A stretch of DNA of 64,000 nt from Leucogyrophana mollusca. Taxonomy: Eukaryota > Basidiomycota > Agaricomycetes > Boletales. The notes below the pieces were generated by a model. It was not told where the DNA came from. It made no database searches and was given only the letters and a program-made list of their open reading frames with translations. Every line of letters starts with the position of its first letter. The first letter of the stretch is position 1. The stretch lies in the NCBI GenBank assembly GCA_021014945.1, contig MU266478.1:1-64000 (forward strand), given 5' to 3'. Positions 47,282 through 58,800 of the stretch are shown here, piece by piece. Made by a program: the position numbers and the translations under genes.

Positions 47282-47590
47282 TCACGAATGATATTGCAAT
47301 GACTGTGGTGGTCAGGTCCTGAGACCAGAAATAAGAAAAGATAATCCCGTTTCCGCTCCGAAATTATGAGGTATGATCGCCGGAGGAACAGATTATTAGT
47401 TGTCCCTCCCGATACCGTGCTGGCTGTCACGGTGCAGGAGAGGCTTAGAGGTCCCTATTTGGCTCTGTTGTGGTCACTATAACGCGATCACGTGGAAAGG
47501 GCGCCTGATTCTTCTTTCAGTTTCTTGCTCTTCACCATCACACTCCATTCTCTATCTGCTTAAAAGTACTGACCTTTGATCCATTACAGT
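47282..47590. promoter_or_regulatory. Divergent promoter with CGCGATCACGTG
   Basis: A 309-bp region between divergent start codons of the coiled-coil gene and the second RING gene. CACGTG lies at 47489-47494, 97 bp before the RING start, inside the 12-mer CGCGATCACGTG that recurs exactly at 55766-55777 upstream of the pericentrin-like gene. Confidence 0.5.
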
Positions 47591-48566
47591 ATGGCTGATT
47601 GCGGGATATGTCTTGATCAGCTGAAATCCCCGGTTTCCATTCCTTGTGGTACGCAGATCGCCTGTCTGACTCTGGGATGCCACTCACAATGAATGAAATT
47701 CATTGTATTTGGCTTGGCGTAGGCCATATTCATTGCGAGAAATGTCTCAAATCACATATTAGTGCTGGCGTTGACGCGATGCAGTCTACTTGCCCCACAT
47801 GTCGCGCAACATTCTACATCGGTCAGTTCAGTCAGTCCACGGAAGATGACCGCGAAGGCTTACAGTGGCACTCCAGCGAAACCCGACTTTGCTTATGTGC
47901 CAAAAAAGTACCACAGCTTCATCCTCCCCAGCGTCCGGAAACTTTATTTTGATCTCTCATCCCAGTCACGACTAACTGACGAAATTTCCGCTCTGGAAAA
48001 CCGCGTCCAATCTTTGTTAAGAGATAACGATCGACTCATGGAGAAATGTGAGGCATACATGGCGGCCTCCGACAAACATGCCGAAGGAGAAAGACAGGCC
48101 CGACAGGAAGCTGCCAATGCACAATTGGACGCTGAATGTCTGAGAAACAAGTATGAAACGATGAAGAAAAAATATCTAAACGCCAAAGCCCAGTCAGTGC
48201 TTTTGTTTATAATCCAATCCCAAGAATCTAATGCTGCAAAATGCCAGCAACAACGCAGATAGCCTGGATGCATCGCTTGGGTCCGATCTTCTGAAGCGCA
48301 AGAGCAGCCGAACTTTTGAAGGTTTACCATATTCTCCCCGGCCGTTACGATACTCCCCACCGGTCGACACCTTTGAATCTCCAGAGGAGTCGCGTCCTAA
48401 ACGCGCTCTACCAAGGGCTAGAAAATCCCTACCTGCGTCATCATCACCATCGCATTCGGTCAATGACAGTTTGCTGGAACCACCACCTTTTTTTAGAAAA
48501 CGTCCGCGCCTAGGAAAGCATCCAGAAGCTGGGCCAAGCAGCCACCACCAAGAACACGATGGATAG
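47591..48566 (+). CDS. RING-finger coiled-coil protein, second copy
   Basis: Start MADCGICLDQLKSPVSIPCG begins a C3HC4 RING finger, split by an intron right after PCG and continued as HIHCEKCLKSHI and CPTCRATFYI. A frame change follows near 47820 that I cannot explain with a normal intron (an intron of 10 or 44 bp, or a 1-bp indel, would be needed). The next frame reads SGTPAKPDFAYVPKKYHSFI, then coiled coil (RLTDEISALENRVQSLLRDN, ERQARQEAANAQLDAECLRN). A 3' intron leads to NNADSLDASLGSDLLKRKSS and a basic Pro/Ser tail ending HHQEHDG. The layout and RING intron site match the gene at 36057-37587. Probably a ubiquitin ligase; substrate unknown. Confidence 0.65.
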
Positions 48567-49969
48567 AGTGGCTTACGGGTGTGCATGACATTCGCAATGG
48601 ATAAAATGCCTTCGTCAATGATCATTGGTAGAAGATGTGTTTTCTTGCCGGCATGGGTCTTATCCCCTCCACTGTTCTTGCCCGCGACCGTGCTGATGCT
48701 GTATTGATTCCACTCTCTTCAAAAGTCAATGTGAAGCAGTATTACGTCCGGAAGTAAAAGAACGAACGGTAGGGTAAGAAACCAGACTCGTGATTTGGAA
48801 GCCCCCCATGAAGCTGGGAGCATGGCAGGAGGTGAGTTCCTTTGGAAGGGGACTCGGGCGGGACTGCATAACGCGCCAGGGTCTCAACCTGAGCAACACA
48901 GTCATCCCATGAAACAGGGATGCAGCCATTAATGAACAGAAGCACACGCCCGAGGGCCAGTAATATATCTCGTAACTCCAAGAGGATAATCAACAAATTC
49001 GCTGTATACAATGCATACTCGCCTCGACATGAGAGAGTTCTCGCAGTCAGTAAGCGCCGAGGACGTAGCAAGGATTATTCAGGTTCCTGAATGCCTGGGG
49101 TGAGATTTCTCCGATAATATCTTATCTCCAAGTGAAAGTTCCCACATTGGGTTCAACCACACATCTCGCCCCCTCGAGGAAACTTCGCACCAATCAGATA
49201 TCCAGACATCAAGGCTTCTCGCGAGAAAGCTCGAAGGGAAGGTGACATTTGCATCATTAAGGCAAGTTAAGGCCAAGCTGCAATAATCGTGGCTTTTTTT
49301 TTAGAACCGAGGTGTCCAACGCATGGGAAAGAGGGTCTGTGACAACCGCGATGGGGGTATGGGTATGAATCTGCTTGAACCCGGCCGATATATAGTATCC
49401 TAGGTATGCCATAGATGGAAGATAGCCGTTCTTTCCTAGCTGATAGATCCCGCGAGGAGACTGGGTCGTAAGCGAAGACATCATAATGGGAATCGGAGAA
49501 GGGGGGCACGACAGATGAGCACGCACGGTAACTCTTCCTTACTGGGCCACACACATATAATTCTGATGAACACCCCAACATGAACGACGTCCGGAACCTG
49601 TAAATATGTTTCTGGCTGATGGCCACCAGCGTGCAGCGCAGCTCAAAGGGGCAAAACCAGGCTCTCATATTCTCGCGGTGGTATCCGTAACACGAGCTTT
49701 CGACGATCTGATAATGTATTTATGGACGTGATGAAGACAGAGTTATAGTCTTCGAAACCTCGATCACTCGCCATCTACCGAAGGAGCTGAGAGTACGTGG
49801 TCCGCTTCCTCGGTGCATGAGAATAAGGAATTCGGTTTTTCTGATACGCATTGTTCCCGTACAGACAAAATCCGAGGCATTAAGCACGCGGCTTGGGGGA
49901 CGAAAGTCAGTGGTATACTCAAAAGGAGCAGTGCGATATCTCACATTCCACCCAATATTCTGGTTAACC
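48567..49969. other. 1.4 kb without a recognised gene
   Basis: Open frames on the minus strand (48742-49071, 49079-49276, 49267-49668) contain a few protein-like runs (YALYTANLLIILLELRDILL, GIYQLGKNGYLPSMAYLGYY), but I could not join them into a gene and recognise no domain. It may hold a divergent or decayed gene on the minus strand, plus the promoter of BTB copy 3. Confidence 0.35.
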
Positions 49970-50938
49970 ATGCGCAGGGAGGCCAGGGCACCGTTCGACA
50001 CCGCAAAAGCCGACATTATCCTCTGTTCGTCTGACAATGTGTATTTCCGTGTATTCCGCTGCCTGTTGGCTCTCGCTTCCCCATTCTTCGATGCCATGTT
50101 CGACCTTCCTCAGTCGCGGACAAGGCCTATCAGCCACAACAATTCCAGCGGCCTCGAAATAATCCCCATGACGGAAAATAGTAGAACGATAGACATGCTA
50201 CTCAGGTTCTGCTATCCGTCGGCATCCATTAGCGATCCAAAGATGGAGAAGATAGGAGATGTGGAACAGGTGCTAGAAGCTGCCACAAAATACGCCATGG
50301 AGGGGGTCGAGCAGAAAGTACGAAAAGTCCTGGTCGCTCCCCGATTCCTGGAGAAGGAGCCTCTCCGTGTGTTCGCAATCGCCTACCGTTATCATCTCGA
50401 ACCCGAAGCTAGGGCTGCTGCGAAGTATCTGCTGCGCTTGCCGTCGCTACCGCCGGATGCGGAAGAACTGGGGTATATCGCTCCCAATGATCTCGCAATG
50501 CTCGATGTTTACCGCAGGAAGTGCAGCCAGGCTGTGCTGGGCCTGACCTCAAATTTGGAGTGGGTGAAACGCTCGCAGACCCATCGATTCTACGAGTGGT
50601 GGACGGATTGTTGTCACTGTCGTTCCAAGAGCGACGTCAGATACATGATGCATAGCACATATGCGAGAGAGTGGTGGGTGGAGTACATGGAAGAGACGAT
50701 GTCGGCGCTGAAGGAGACACCTTGCGCATTGGCGGTGACGAAGAGGTTGCCAAAAGCCGTAGAAAAAGCGAATGGTTGTCCTACGTGCCGGAAGAAAGCT
50801 TCCGCAAATATGGCTGAGTTTACGAAGATGTTCGCTGAAGAGATAGACAAAGCTATAGCAGATGTGAGTGTGTTTTTTGTGGCAAAACTGGGCACCAGAC
50901 TTGACATTTGGTAGATTCCGCTCGGCATTAAGTTCTGA
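49970..50938 (+). CDS. BTB/POZ domain protein, copy 3
   Basis: Exons 49970-50863 and 50915-50938 give 305 residues. Start MRREARAPFDTAKADIILCS is chosen because the BTB domain begins right after it; an in-frame upstream ATG (49817) would add 51 residues that the paralogs lack. The BTB part reads NVYFRVFRCLLALASPFFDA, MFDLPQS, then TIDMLLRFCYPSASI and QVLEAATKYAMEGVEQKVRK. A central helical part contains PLRVFAIAYRYHLEPEARAA. The C-terminus has WWVEYMEETMSALKETPC and the Cys motif CPTCRKKASANMAEFTKMFA. The tiny last exon encodes IPLGIKF. First of four tandem plus-strand copies. Confidence 0.85.
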
Positions 50939-51469
50939 GCGGACATTGCACTCGGCGGAGACCACCCGCGATAGACGGGGATGTCAAAAGATGACGAACA
51001 TTGATTACGCTCTCAGTAGAGCAACAGTGGAGCGCACATATACGCAAAAACCATGGCCGCCTTACTACCCGAGATAGTTGCACTCGCAGGAGGCCCAGGT
51101 GTCAGGGTAAAAAGACACACCTGCCGAATCGAAGCCATACTGTAGCGATTCCTGTTCATCATAACACATGAGACATCCTTGGTGGCTTCAAAGGAGAATT
51201 TCAATGTCAGTTAGACGAGTGCTTACTGAATGACTGCACTGTCAAATCATATCCATTAGATTGTCGCCGTTGTGCGAGCATCCACAGGTAAGTAGAAGCC
51301 AGGAGAAAGCCAAATGGAGTGTTCCTAAAGAGGCAGTGGCGGTAACGATGTCTCATGCAGCGGCCGGTTCTCGCTTGCGTTACCATGATTCAATATTGTC
51401 CTATCTACCGTCAGGTTGTACATTCGTCTTCAAAAGCGCAAAAAGTCAGTCCTGCCTACGTATACGAAT
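50939..51469. other. Spacer between BTB copies 3 and 4
   Basis: About 530 bp with no recognised gene; likely the copy 3 3' flank and the copy 4 promoter and leader. Several short frames have no domain-like content. Confidence 0.5.
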
Positions 51470-52484
51470 ATGTCGCTCGCAGAATGCGACTCTAGCGGCG
51501 ACAGCCTTGCCCAAACCGAATTCGAAGACCACCACGATGTACCGGTGGATGCCGATGCCCCTTTCAACAGACCAGACGCTGACGTGATACTACGCACCTC
51601 AGACAATGTCGACTACCGCTTCTATAAATTCCTGCTCTCTCTCGCCTCTCCATTCTTCATGAATATGTTCGCGCTGCCTCAGCCAGGCCCCCTGGAGGAG
51701 ACAGCAGACCAGACAAAGTACGGTCTTCACATAATACCCATATCGGAGCGAAGCATTGTCGTGAAGAAATTGCTGAGCTTTTGCTCGCCCGTATATGACA
51801 CAGATGTTCCCGCACTAGAAGACCTAGACATTGTCATGGCTGTACTCGATGCAGCAGACAAGTATGACATGAAGAGGGTAGGGAAGTTCATCGTCAAGAT
51901 GATAACCGCTCCAAGATTCTTGGAGCAAGAACCAATGCGGGTATTCGCAATTGCATGTCGGTACCGAGCGGAACAGGAGACAGTGATAGCGGCGCGCTAC
52001 ATGTTGCGCTACGCGATATCGGAGCCTGCATACGTTGCCGAGCTTGACTATATATCCGGTGCGGATTACCATCGGCTGGTTCAATATCACTCGCAATGCA
52101 GTCAAGCAATGTCATATATCACTCGTCTCTGGTCATCATACCCACTTCCGCTGCTGGACTGCAAGCTGTGTAGAAAGAAGGGACTTTCGCGCATTCCCTT
52201 GAAGGAGTATCAGGACAGCGTCATCGATGCTCTCCGTGTTCGCCCTTGCGCGGAGAGCTTATTGAATCCGGAGTGGATTGAAAGCATGGCAAGGAAAGCC
52301 GGAAGTTGTGCAACTTGCCGGGAGAGAGTGCCAAGAAAGATGGAGGAATATGTAAGAGACCTCACAGTGCCGGTAAACGAGATCGTTTCCGAGGTCAGTT
52401 TTTTTTCACACCAATGACCTGGGTTCCGTCCAGTTTATTGATTACGGATAATATTAGATCAAGCTGCAGATCGATTTTCGATGA
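51470..52484 (+). CDS. BTB/POZ domain protein, copy 4
   Basis: Exons 51470-52393 and 52458-52484 give 316 residues. The start MSLAECDSSGDSLAQTEFED adds a short acidic N-terminal extension before the BTB core (FNRPDADVILRTSDNVDYRF, YKFLLSLASPFFMNMFALPQ). VMAVLDAADKYDMKRVGKFI and PMRVFAIACRYRAEQETVIA follow. The C-terminal motif is CATCRERVPRKMEEYVRDL, with both Cys kept. An extra Cys pair occurs earlier (DCKLCRKK). The last exon encodes IKLQIDFR. No sign of damage. Confidence 0.85.
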
Positions 52485-52763
52485 GGGGTGCTCTCATCCT
52501 CTTACAATGCTGAGATCGCTCAGTCGTGGGGCTCAACTTAAACATGTAACATATTGACGGACTGACTGGGGACTTTGAATGGACTGTTGTACCATTCATT
52601 TTGTCACGTAGGAGCGCTGTAGATGTGCTATTTACGAGCAATGTAGAACACTCGCAAAGATGATAAGGGCCGGTAATTTAAGCAGTGACGATGACCACCA
52701 AACTGTGTTAGGGGCTACACAATCTTTTCTTTTCAAGTCCACCTCCATCTCCTGGCAACAGTC

Positions 52764-53828
52764 ATGAGTCTTATGGGGATCTCAATAGACAAAATCATCT
52801 CCAGACACCCCTTTAATAGCCCCAGTGCCGACGTTATCATCCGCTCCTCTGACAACATCGACATCCGCGCTGTCAAAGCATTTTTATCGTTTGCGAGCCC
52901 TGTCTTCGAAGGAATGTTTGGAATACCACAGCCAGCCACAGTCGGAGAATCCGACATGGTGGATGGGCTTCCCGTTGTGACACTCACAGAGCCGGCCGAA
53001 ACCCTGATCAAGGTGTTGCGGCTATGTTATCCTGCATACACCGGGGCCGAGTTCCCCCAGAGCGTGAATGGATGGGAGGAGGTGGTAGAAGCAGTGCATA
53101 AGTATCAGATGGACCATGTTCTGGCTTCTTTAATGACAGCAAAGAGTCTCATGTGCATCATGCGAAGCGACCCTCTCCGTGTCTTTGCTGTCGCTGTGCG
53201 ACTTCAGATCGCAGGGGTCGCTCGACAGGCAGCGCAAAAGACCTTGGGGGTCGTCGTCACCAAATGTCCATGCTTTAGGCTGCTCGAAGTCATGGCAGGG
53301 GCGAATTTCCGACATCTCTCTGAATACCACCTCGAATGCGGAGACACTGCCAGTCGTGTGGCATCTTCTTGGTGGGATAAATGGAGCAGTGTCAATCGCA
53401 CAGTATGGCGCGGGTGCCCTCAGTGCCTTGAAGGTTCCGACACCTGCGGAGAACCGTTCGTGCCTAGGACCGTCTACTTGGGGAAAAAGTCTCGCAGGGA
53501 GACCAAAGTTATCGGGTTGTGGTGGTGCAAATATTTGGAAGAGGTGTCGACCGCTCTGAAGGAAAAGCCGACCACGGGAACGGCGAAGAGTGCTGATTTG
53601 ATGGCCAAGGCGTTGGAGCGAGCGCAAGGTTGCGAGTCCTGTAGAGAAGAGGCTTCGTCGGACCTCGCAAAATTCGTGGAAGAGCTCGCGGGTGAGGTGG
53701 ACAGAGCGGTTTCGAAGGCAAGTGCTTCAGGGGTTGCGGATTTTCATTTCTGAGAGTTGATGATCTTATAGGTCACCTTGAAACTGGAATTTGATGCCGA
53801 GTTGCATGTCCGGGATCCGGACGGGTGA
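52764..53828 (+). CDS. BTB/POZ domain protein, copy 5
   Basis: Exons 52764-53717 and 53772-53828 give 336 residues. Start MSLMGISIDKIISRHPFNSP leads into SADVIIRSSDNIDIRAVKAF and LSFASPVFEGMFGIPQP. It shares with copy 6 a Trp-containing insert (NGWEEVVEAVHKYQMDHVLA) and AVAVRLQIAGVARQAA. Cys pairs are present at CPQCLEGSDTCG and in the C-terminal motif CESCREEASSDLAKFVEEL. The last intron begins GCAAGT (GC-AG); splicing gives VTLKLEFDAELHVRDPDG at the end, in line with the paralogs. Without splicing the frame would end after VADFHF. Confidence 0.85.
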
Positions 53829-54383
53829 GACTAGTGGCATGGACAAGGGACGCTGTAATTACCGAGTCAGATTTCCCACATAACATTCTTTGTGCAACTT
53901 CGGGCGCAGACCGAAAGGCTTGGAGGGTTAGCAGTAGTGGTCTTGATCGGAAAGTGGTTATAAGAGCTTTGAGCCTAGATTGGAAACTGTTAGGCGGGAG
54001 TGAGTATGGAGTGTTGCCCACACACGGAAATAATCTCCAGGACCGCACCATTAGTCTGTCTCGCTGGCTCAGCTTACAAAAATGAGCGACCCAACAGTGG
54101 TACAGAGAGAGTACTCACCTTTACTATCAAAATGCGCTAGGATGCAGGGACAGGGTTCCGCGCGAGCCTCGGGGCCAGATATCGGTGCCGTGAGCGCTGC
54201 GGCAGTTGAATTAACTAATAACACTCACTGAAATGAAAGGCGCATAAGGCCGTTTTAGCCAGGTGATCATAAGGTGATATAGCTAAGCGCCCGGACCTCG
54301 TGGCCGTCTATACAAGTGCCCATTATCTTCGCTCCAGAGCGATCACATCGCCAACAGCACTTTAGACTACTGCAAACGAGGCA
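53829..54383. other. Spacer between BTB copies 5 and 6
   Basis: About 555 bp, no recognised gene. It probably holds the promoter of copy 6. Confidence 0.5.
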
Positions 54384-55426
54384 ATGTCAGCAACGAACGA
54401 ACATGTCAATTCGCTAGACCAGACGAGTAGCACGGCAGCCGGACATCCATTTGACCACCCATCCGCTGACATCATCCTTCGTTCATCCGATGATGTGGAC
54501 TTTCGCGTTTTGAAATCATTCCTATCGTTAGCATCGCCAGTATTCCGTGACATGTTCACGATACCACAGCCACACCCACCGAGAGAGAGCGACATCAAAG
54601 ATGGCCTTCCTGTCGTTCAATTAACAGAGACGAGGACCGTCTTGGAGAAAATACTACTCATCTGCTATCCATCATACTTCGGAGGAGTGAGGGGGTTGAC
54701 AAGGTTAGACGAATGGGAACGGGTCGCTGAAGTTGCTGGGAAGTATCAAATGGAAGCCGCGATGCAGCACATATTCGCCGAACTAAACAAGTCAACATTC
54801 ACCAAAAGCGACCCTGTTCGAGTTTTTGCTCTCGCAGTGCGCTTTCAAATGCCACATGTTGCGCGATCGGCCGCAAAGTACAGTCTTTCTCTCCCACTGG
54901 CACGCCATTCCTACTTCCCTGGGCTGAAGGACATCTCTGGCGCAGATTTACACCATCTGCTACAGTACCATCTCGACTGCGGGGAAGCTGCTAGTCAGGC
55001 ACTGAGGTCATGGCATATTCGCAATTCGGATAATCAGACGTGGGCGTGGTATAGCTGCAAGAACTTGAAAGCTCGACCCTGCTGTAGCCAAGCCGGTGTT
55101 TTGGGAGGGTTGTCGACATCATGGTGGGCCACATACGCAAAGGAGACGTATGACGCTTTGAGAGAGCGACCGAGCCGACAAACAGTGGAGAGCGGAGATC
55201 TTGCGGCAACCGCAATAAATCAAGCTAGTAGCTGTCCCGGTTGCAGCAAGAAAGCACCGTCGAATATGGCTCGCTTCAGAGCCTTAATCGTTGAGGAGAT
55301 TGATAAAGCGGTTTTGGGGGTGAGCAATCTGCCCGTCGATCACTCCAACAGGGCAAATTGACGGAGGCGCGATAACAGATCAAGTTAAAGTTGGAGTTCG
55401 AAGATAATGATGGCTCAGCTACGTGA
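54384..55426 (+). CDS. BTB/POZ domain protein, copy 6
   Basis: Exons 54384-55319 and 55379-55426 give 327 residues. Start MSATNEHVNSLDQTSSTAAG, then HPFDHPSADIILRSSDDVDF and RVLKSFLSLASPVFRDMFTI. Closest to copy 5 (DEWERVAEVAGKYQMEAAMQ, FALAVRFQMPHVARSAAKYS, LHHLLQYHLDCGEAAS). The C-terminal motif is CPGCSKKAPSNMARFRAL and the last exon encodes IKLKLEFEDNDGSAT. Intact. Last of the four tandem copies. Confidence 0.85.
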
Positions 55427-55899
55427 TCGTGGTGCATATATAACGGAAAGCCCAAGATGCTCAGATCATTCGGAGGCACGCTGGGGCGTTGGAGAGAGAC
55501 ATTTTGTCCAAATAGTAGAAAACGGTGGTGCGCCTGACTTTTCGTGACGCGGTCATGTGACTGTAAACCTCTCCATACTTTTACGATAATGTACAACAAT
55601 CACTGGCCGCTGCCTTGCCATGATCAACAAAGCCGTCTCTATTGCCATGAGCACGACAGACAGAGGTCCGCCATGACTCGTCTAGAAGTTTGTAAGCCTA
55701 GCCCTGCCCAGTAGTGCCTAGTCTGCCTCGGTGTTCTGGTGCTGGGAAGAAATTAGTCAGCGTGACGCGATCACGTGATCCAAAACATCAAACGCGTGAC
55801 ATCAAGTTCTTTAGTTCCAACAAGCTGTCCCAAAATAATATTCCATTCGGTTCTTGAGGCTGGCTTATTGGGATATACGAGGAGACGCACTACCGCGCA
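55427..55899. promoter_or_regulatory. Promoter region of the pericentrin-like gene
   Basis: Contains CACGTG at 55772-55777 within CGCGATCACGTGATCC, 123 bp before the start codon, and a related GTCATGTGAC at 55551-55560. The left part is the 3' flank of BTB copy 6. Confidence 0.4.
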
Positions 55900-58800
55900 A
55901 TGGCCATGATGGAAACCCCGTCGAGGATATGGCGTAGGATTCAGGCGGTCGATGAAGGAGAACCACCGTCGTTGCCTTCCCTTCCTGCGTTCGACAATTC
56001 TGACGCTACAGAATCAGATTCAGATCACATCTCAACCGATGACAACGATGACATCCTCCCAGTTCATTCTACTCCTGCGGCGGTATCCTCACATACAGCT
56101 ACTTCAACGATTCGTTTGCATTCGAGTACCTCGAGCACTGCTCGGTTCGCCACCTCAATCGCCTCGAGATCCGTTTCAGCCAAGTCGGCCTCTGTCTCTA
56201 GAATTCTTCCCCGGAGCCCACGCGAGAGCTTTGATGTGAGTGCAATCACTTCCCTTCCGCACCACAGCGACGAGAACACAGACGCCGACGAACCCCCACT
56301 TGGAGGAAGTGCGAACAGTGTCCCCGAGTCACATCTTCCCCCAGAGGAACCTGCAGGTGAAGACGACCTCTCCCTGACAGACGCACTCGAGTCCATCAGT
56401 CGTTCCAGCTCGCCCTTTGCGGCAGATCCTCCCGCAGATGGGCCCACGCCGAGGAAAAAGTATGATTATTCTGTCTCCTTGCGTGCTGAACCACAGGTAA
56501 GTGATACCACTCATCGTATACATCAGGATCTGAAGTCGTCTCTATAGCCGTCCCCATTTGACAAATTCCGGAATGTTGCGCTTCGTAAACCCCTTGCGCG
56601 TACTCGTACACCGTCGTTGTCTCGCACAACACCATCCCCAGTTTCATCCCCCCCAAACTCCACCCCTCGGAGCAGTAGATCAATCGCTCTCCCTAGATCC
56701 ACCACACCGTCTCCGACACCTGGAATATATGTCCCTCTACCTCGCTCCACAACAGCTTCTCCCGCCGTCGCCCAACTGCCCAGCGTTATCGTTCAACCAC
56801 CAGAGGACGATGATGAGGAACAAGAAACGACCTCGCACGATGCTGCCTCTAATCGTCAGCACCAAAGCGGACCTGAGATGCACTCAGAGGCTGAAGACGA
56901 CCGTGAACCAACCTTCTCATCTGCTTCTTCTGACCCAAGCTATCCTATCAACGCAACCGCGATGAGTGGCCGATCTCACGTACCTTCGACGGCGTTCTCG
57001 TCCCCCGCAGCGTCAGCTGCTTTTACTCCAACACCCGCAATCGCCCCACGCCCCCGTCCTCGGTTTAATGTTCCACCTCCCCCAAGTGACTTGGCCGCAG
57101 AACACTCGCCCGAGGAGGATGATCAGCCGCTCACGCCGAAAACACGGCGCAAGTCCTTTTTGCTTGCCGTCATTAATTCGGACGCACGCCCGCGGATGAA
57201 ATTTCCTACGCCCCATCCTCCTCGGCGGCTCGGTGATTTAACCGTCGCCGACGATTCAACCGGCGATGCTGCAACAACGCCTGCCGCACCACTTCGAACG
57301 GTCTTTGCTGGAGTGACCCCACGGCCAGGAAGGGCAAGGGCAAGACGGTTGTCGCACCCACTGGCACAGACGCACGTCCCCGAGACTGACCTCTCTGAGG
57401 GAGAGGCTGCAAATCTTGCCTCTCCATACGATTCGGCAGGAGAGCGCGCGTCGTTTATATCGACAGCGTCATCGCATGACCTGGCGATGCACATGCGTGC
57501 GAACACATCCTACGACCCTGCAGTAGGTCTCGGGGAGCATGGGGGAATGACGCGGTTCGACCTCCAGAAACTGAATACTTATTTGCATGGCCTGAACCAC
57601 AGACTGCAAGACGAGAACAGGACGTTGATGGAGAGGCTTGGGAGATATGAGGGGCAAGGTGGAGAAGGTGAGGGTGAAAAAGGAGCTGGGGAGAGGAGGC
57701 TGAGCATTGAGAGTGCGGGGAGGGGCAGGCGACTCAGTGCAGGTGGGAGTGCTTTGGGGAATGTTGAGGAGGAAGCAGGGGCAGAGCAATGGGCGGAGGA
57801 GAAGCGGGAGCTAGAAGAGATGGCAGAGGCGCTGCAGGCGGAGATGGAAGTGCTGGCAGAAGACAAGGAGGGTTTGGAGAAAGCTCTCGAGGACGAACGG
57901 CGAGAGCGAGCACGGGATAAGGAGAGGTGGCGAGAGAGGATGATGGAGGTGGAGAAGGGGGTGGCGGAAATCGTAGGCCAGCTTGAGGATAAGGTGAGAC
58001 AAGCGGAGAAGAGTTGGGCTCAGGCAGAAGAGGAGAAGGAGACATTACGGAAGGAGGGGGAGAGGGCATTGGCGAGAGCTCAAAGTGAGAAGGATCAAGC
58101 ATTGCAACGAGCGGAGAACGCCGAAAGTGCATTGGAGGAAGGTAACGAACTCGGAGGGGAACTGAAGGAAGCCAACGCGCGGATCACTGAGCTCACCGGA
58201 GACCTGAGGAACGCGAGCGCTCAAATCAAGGATCTCGAGGAGGAAGTGATGACATCAGACCGTCGGGTAGACGAGTTGGAGCGCGACCTGAAGGAAGAGA
58301 GGTTATCCGCCAAACTTGCCGAAGACGATATGCATGCCCAGCTCAGTGAGATGGGTGCTGAAATCATGCAGTCCGGTGCGAGGATTCGCGAGCTAGAAGC
58401 CGAGTTAAATGGCCACAAGACCTCCCTTGCACGCGTTCAGGACGAGTTACAGGCGAAAGCGGACGAATTGGCGGAAGCTCTTGAATACCTGGCCCAAACG
58501 GATAAGGGTCAACAGGAAGCTGCTGAAGTCCAAGCCATGAAGGCGTATATCGTGGAACTCGAAGAGAGCGCTGGCGGCGCCGTGGACCGTATAGAAAGCC
58601 TTGAGCAAAAGCTAGCCTCTGCCCAGGGACGCGTGGAACAGATGGAGGCTACAGAGGAGCAAGCTAACGACCGCGTTGAGATGTTCGAGAGGGAGGCGGA
58701 GAGGGCATCGGAGCTGGCGAGGCAAATGGAAGAAGCGTTGGAAGCGGCGGAGCAGAAGATGCGGACAGATGAGGAGGTGGTGATTGAGCTCAGGGGTAAG

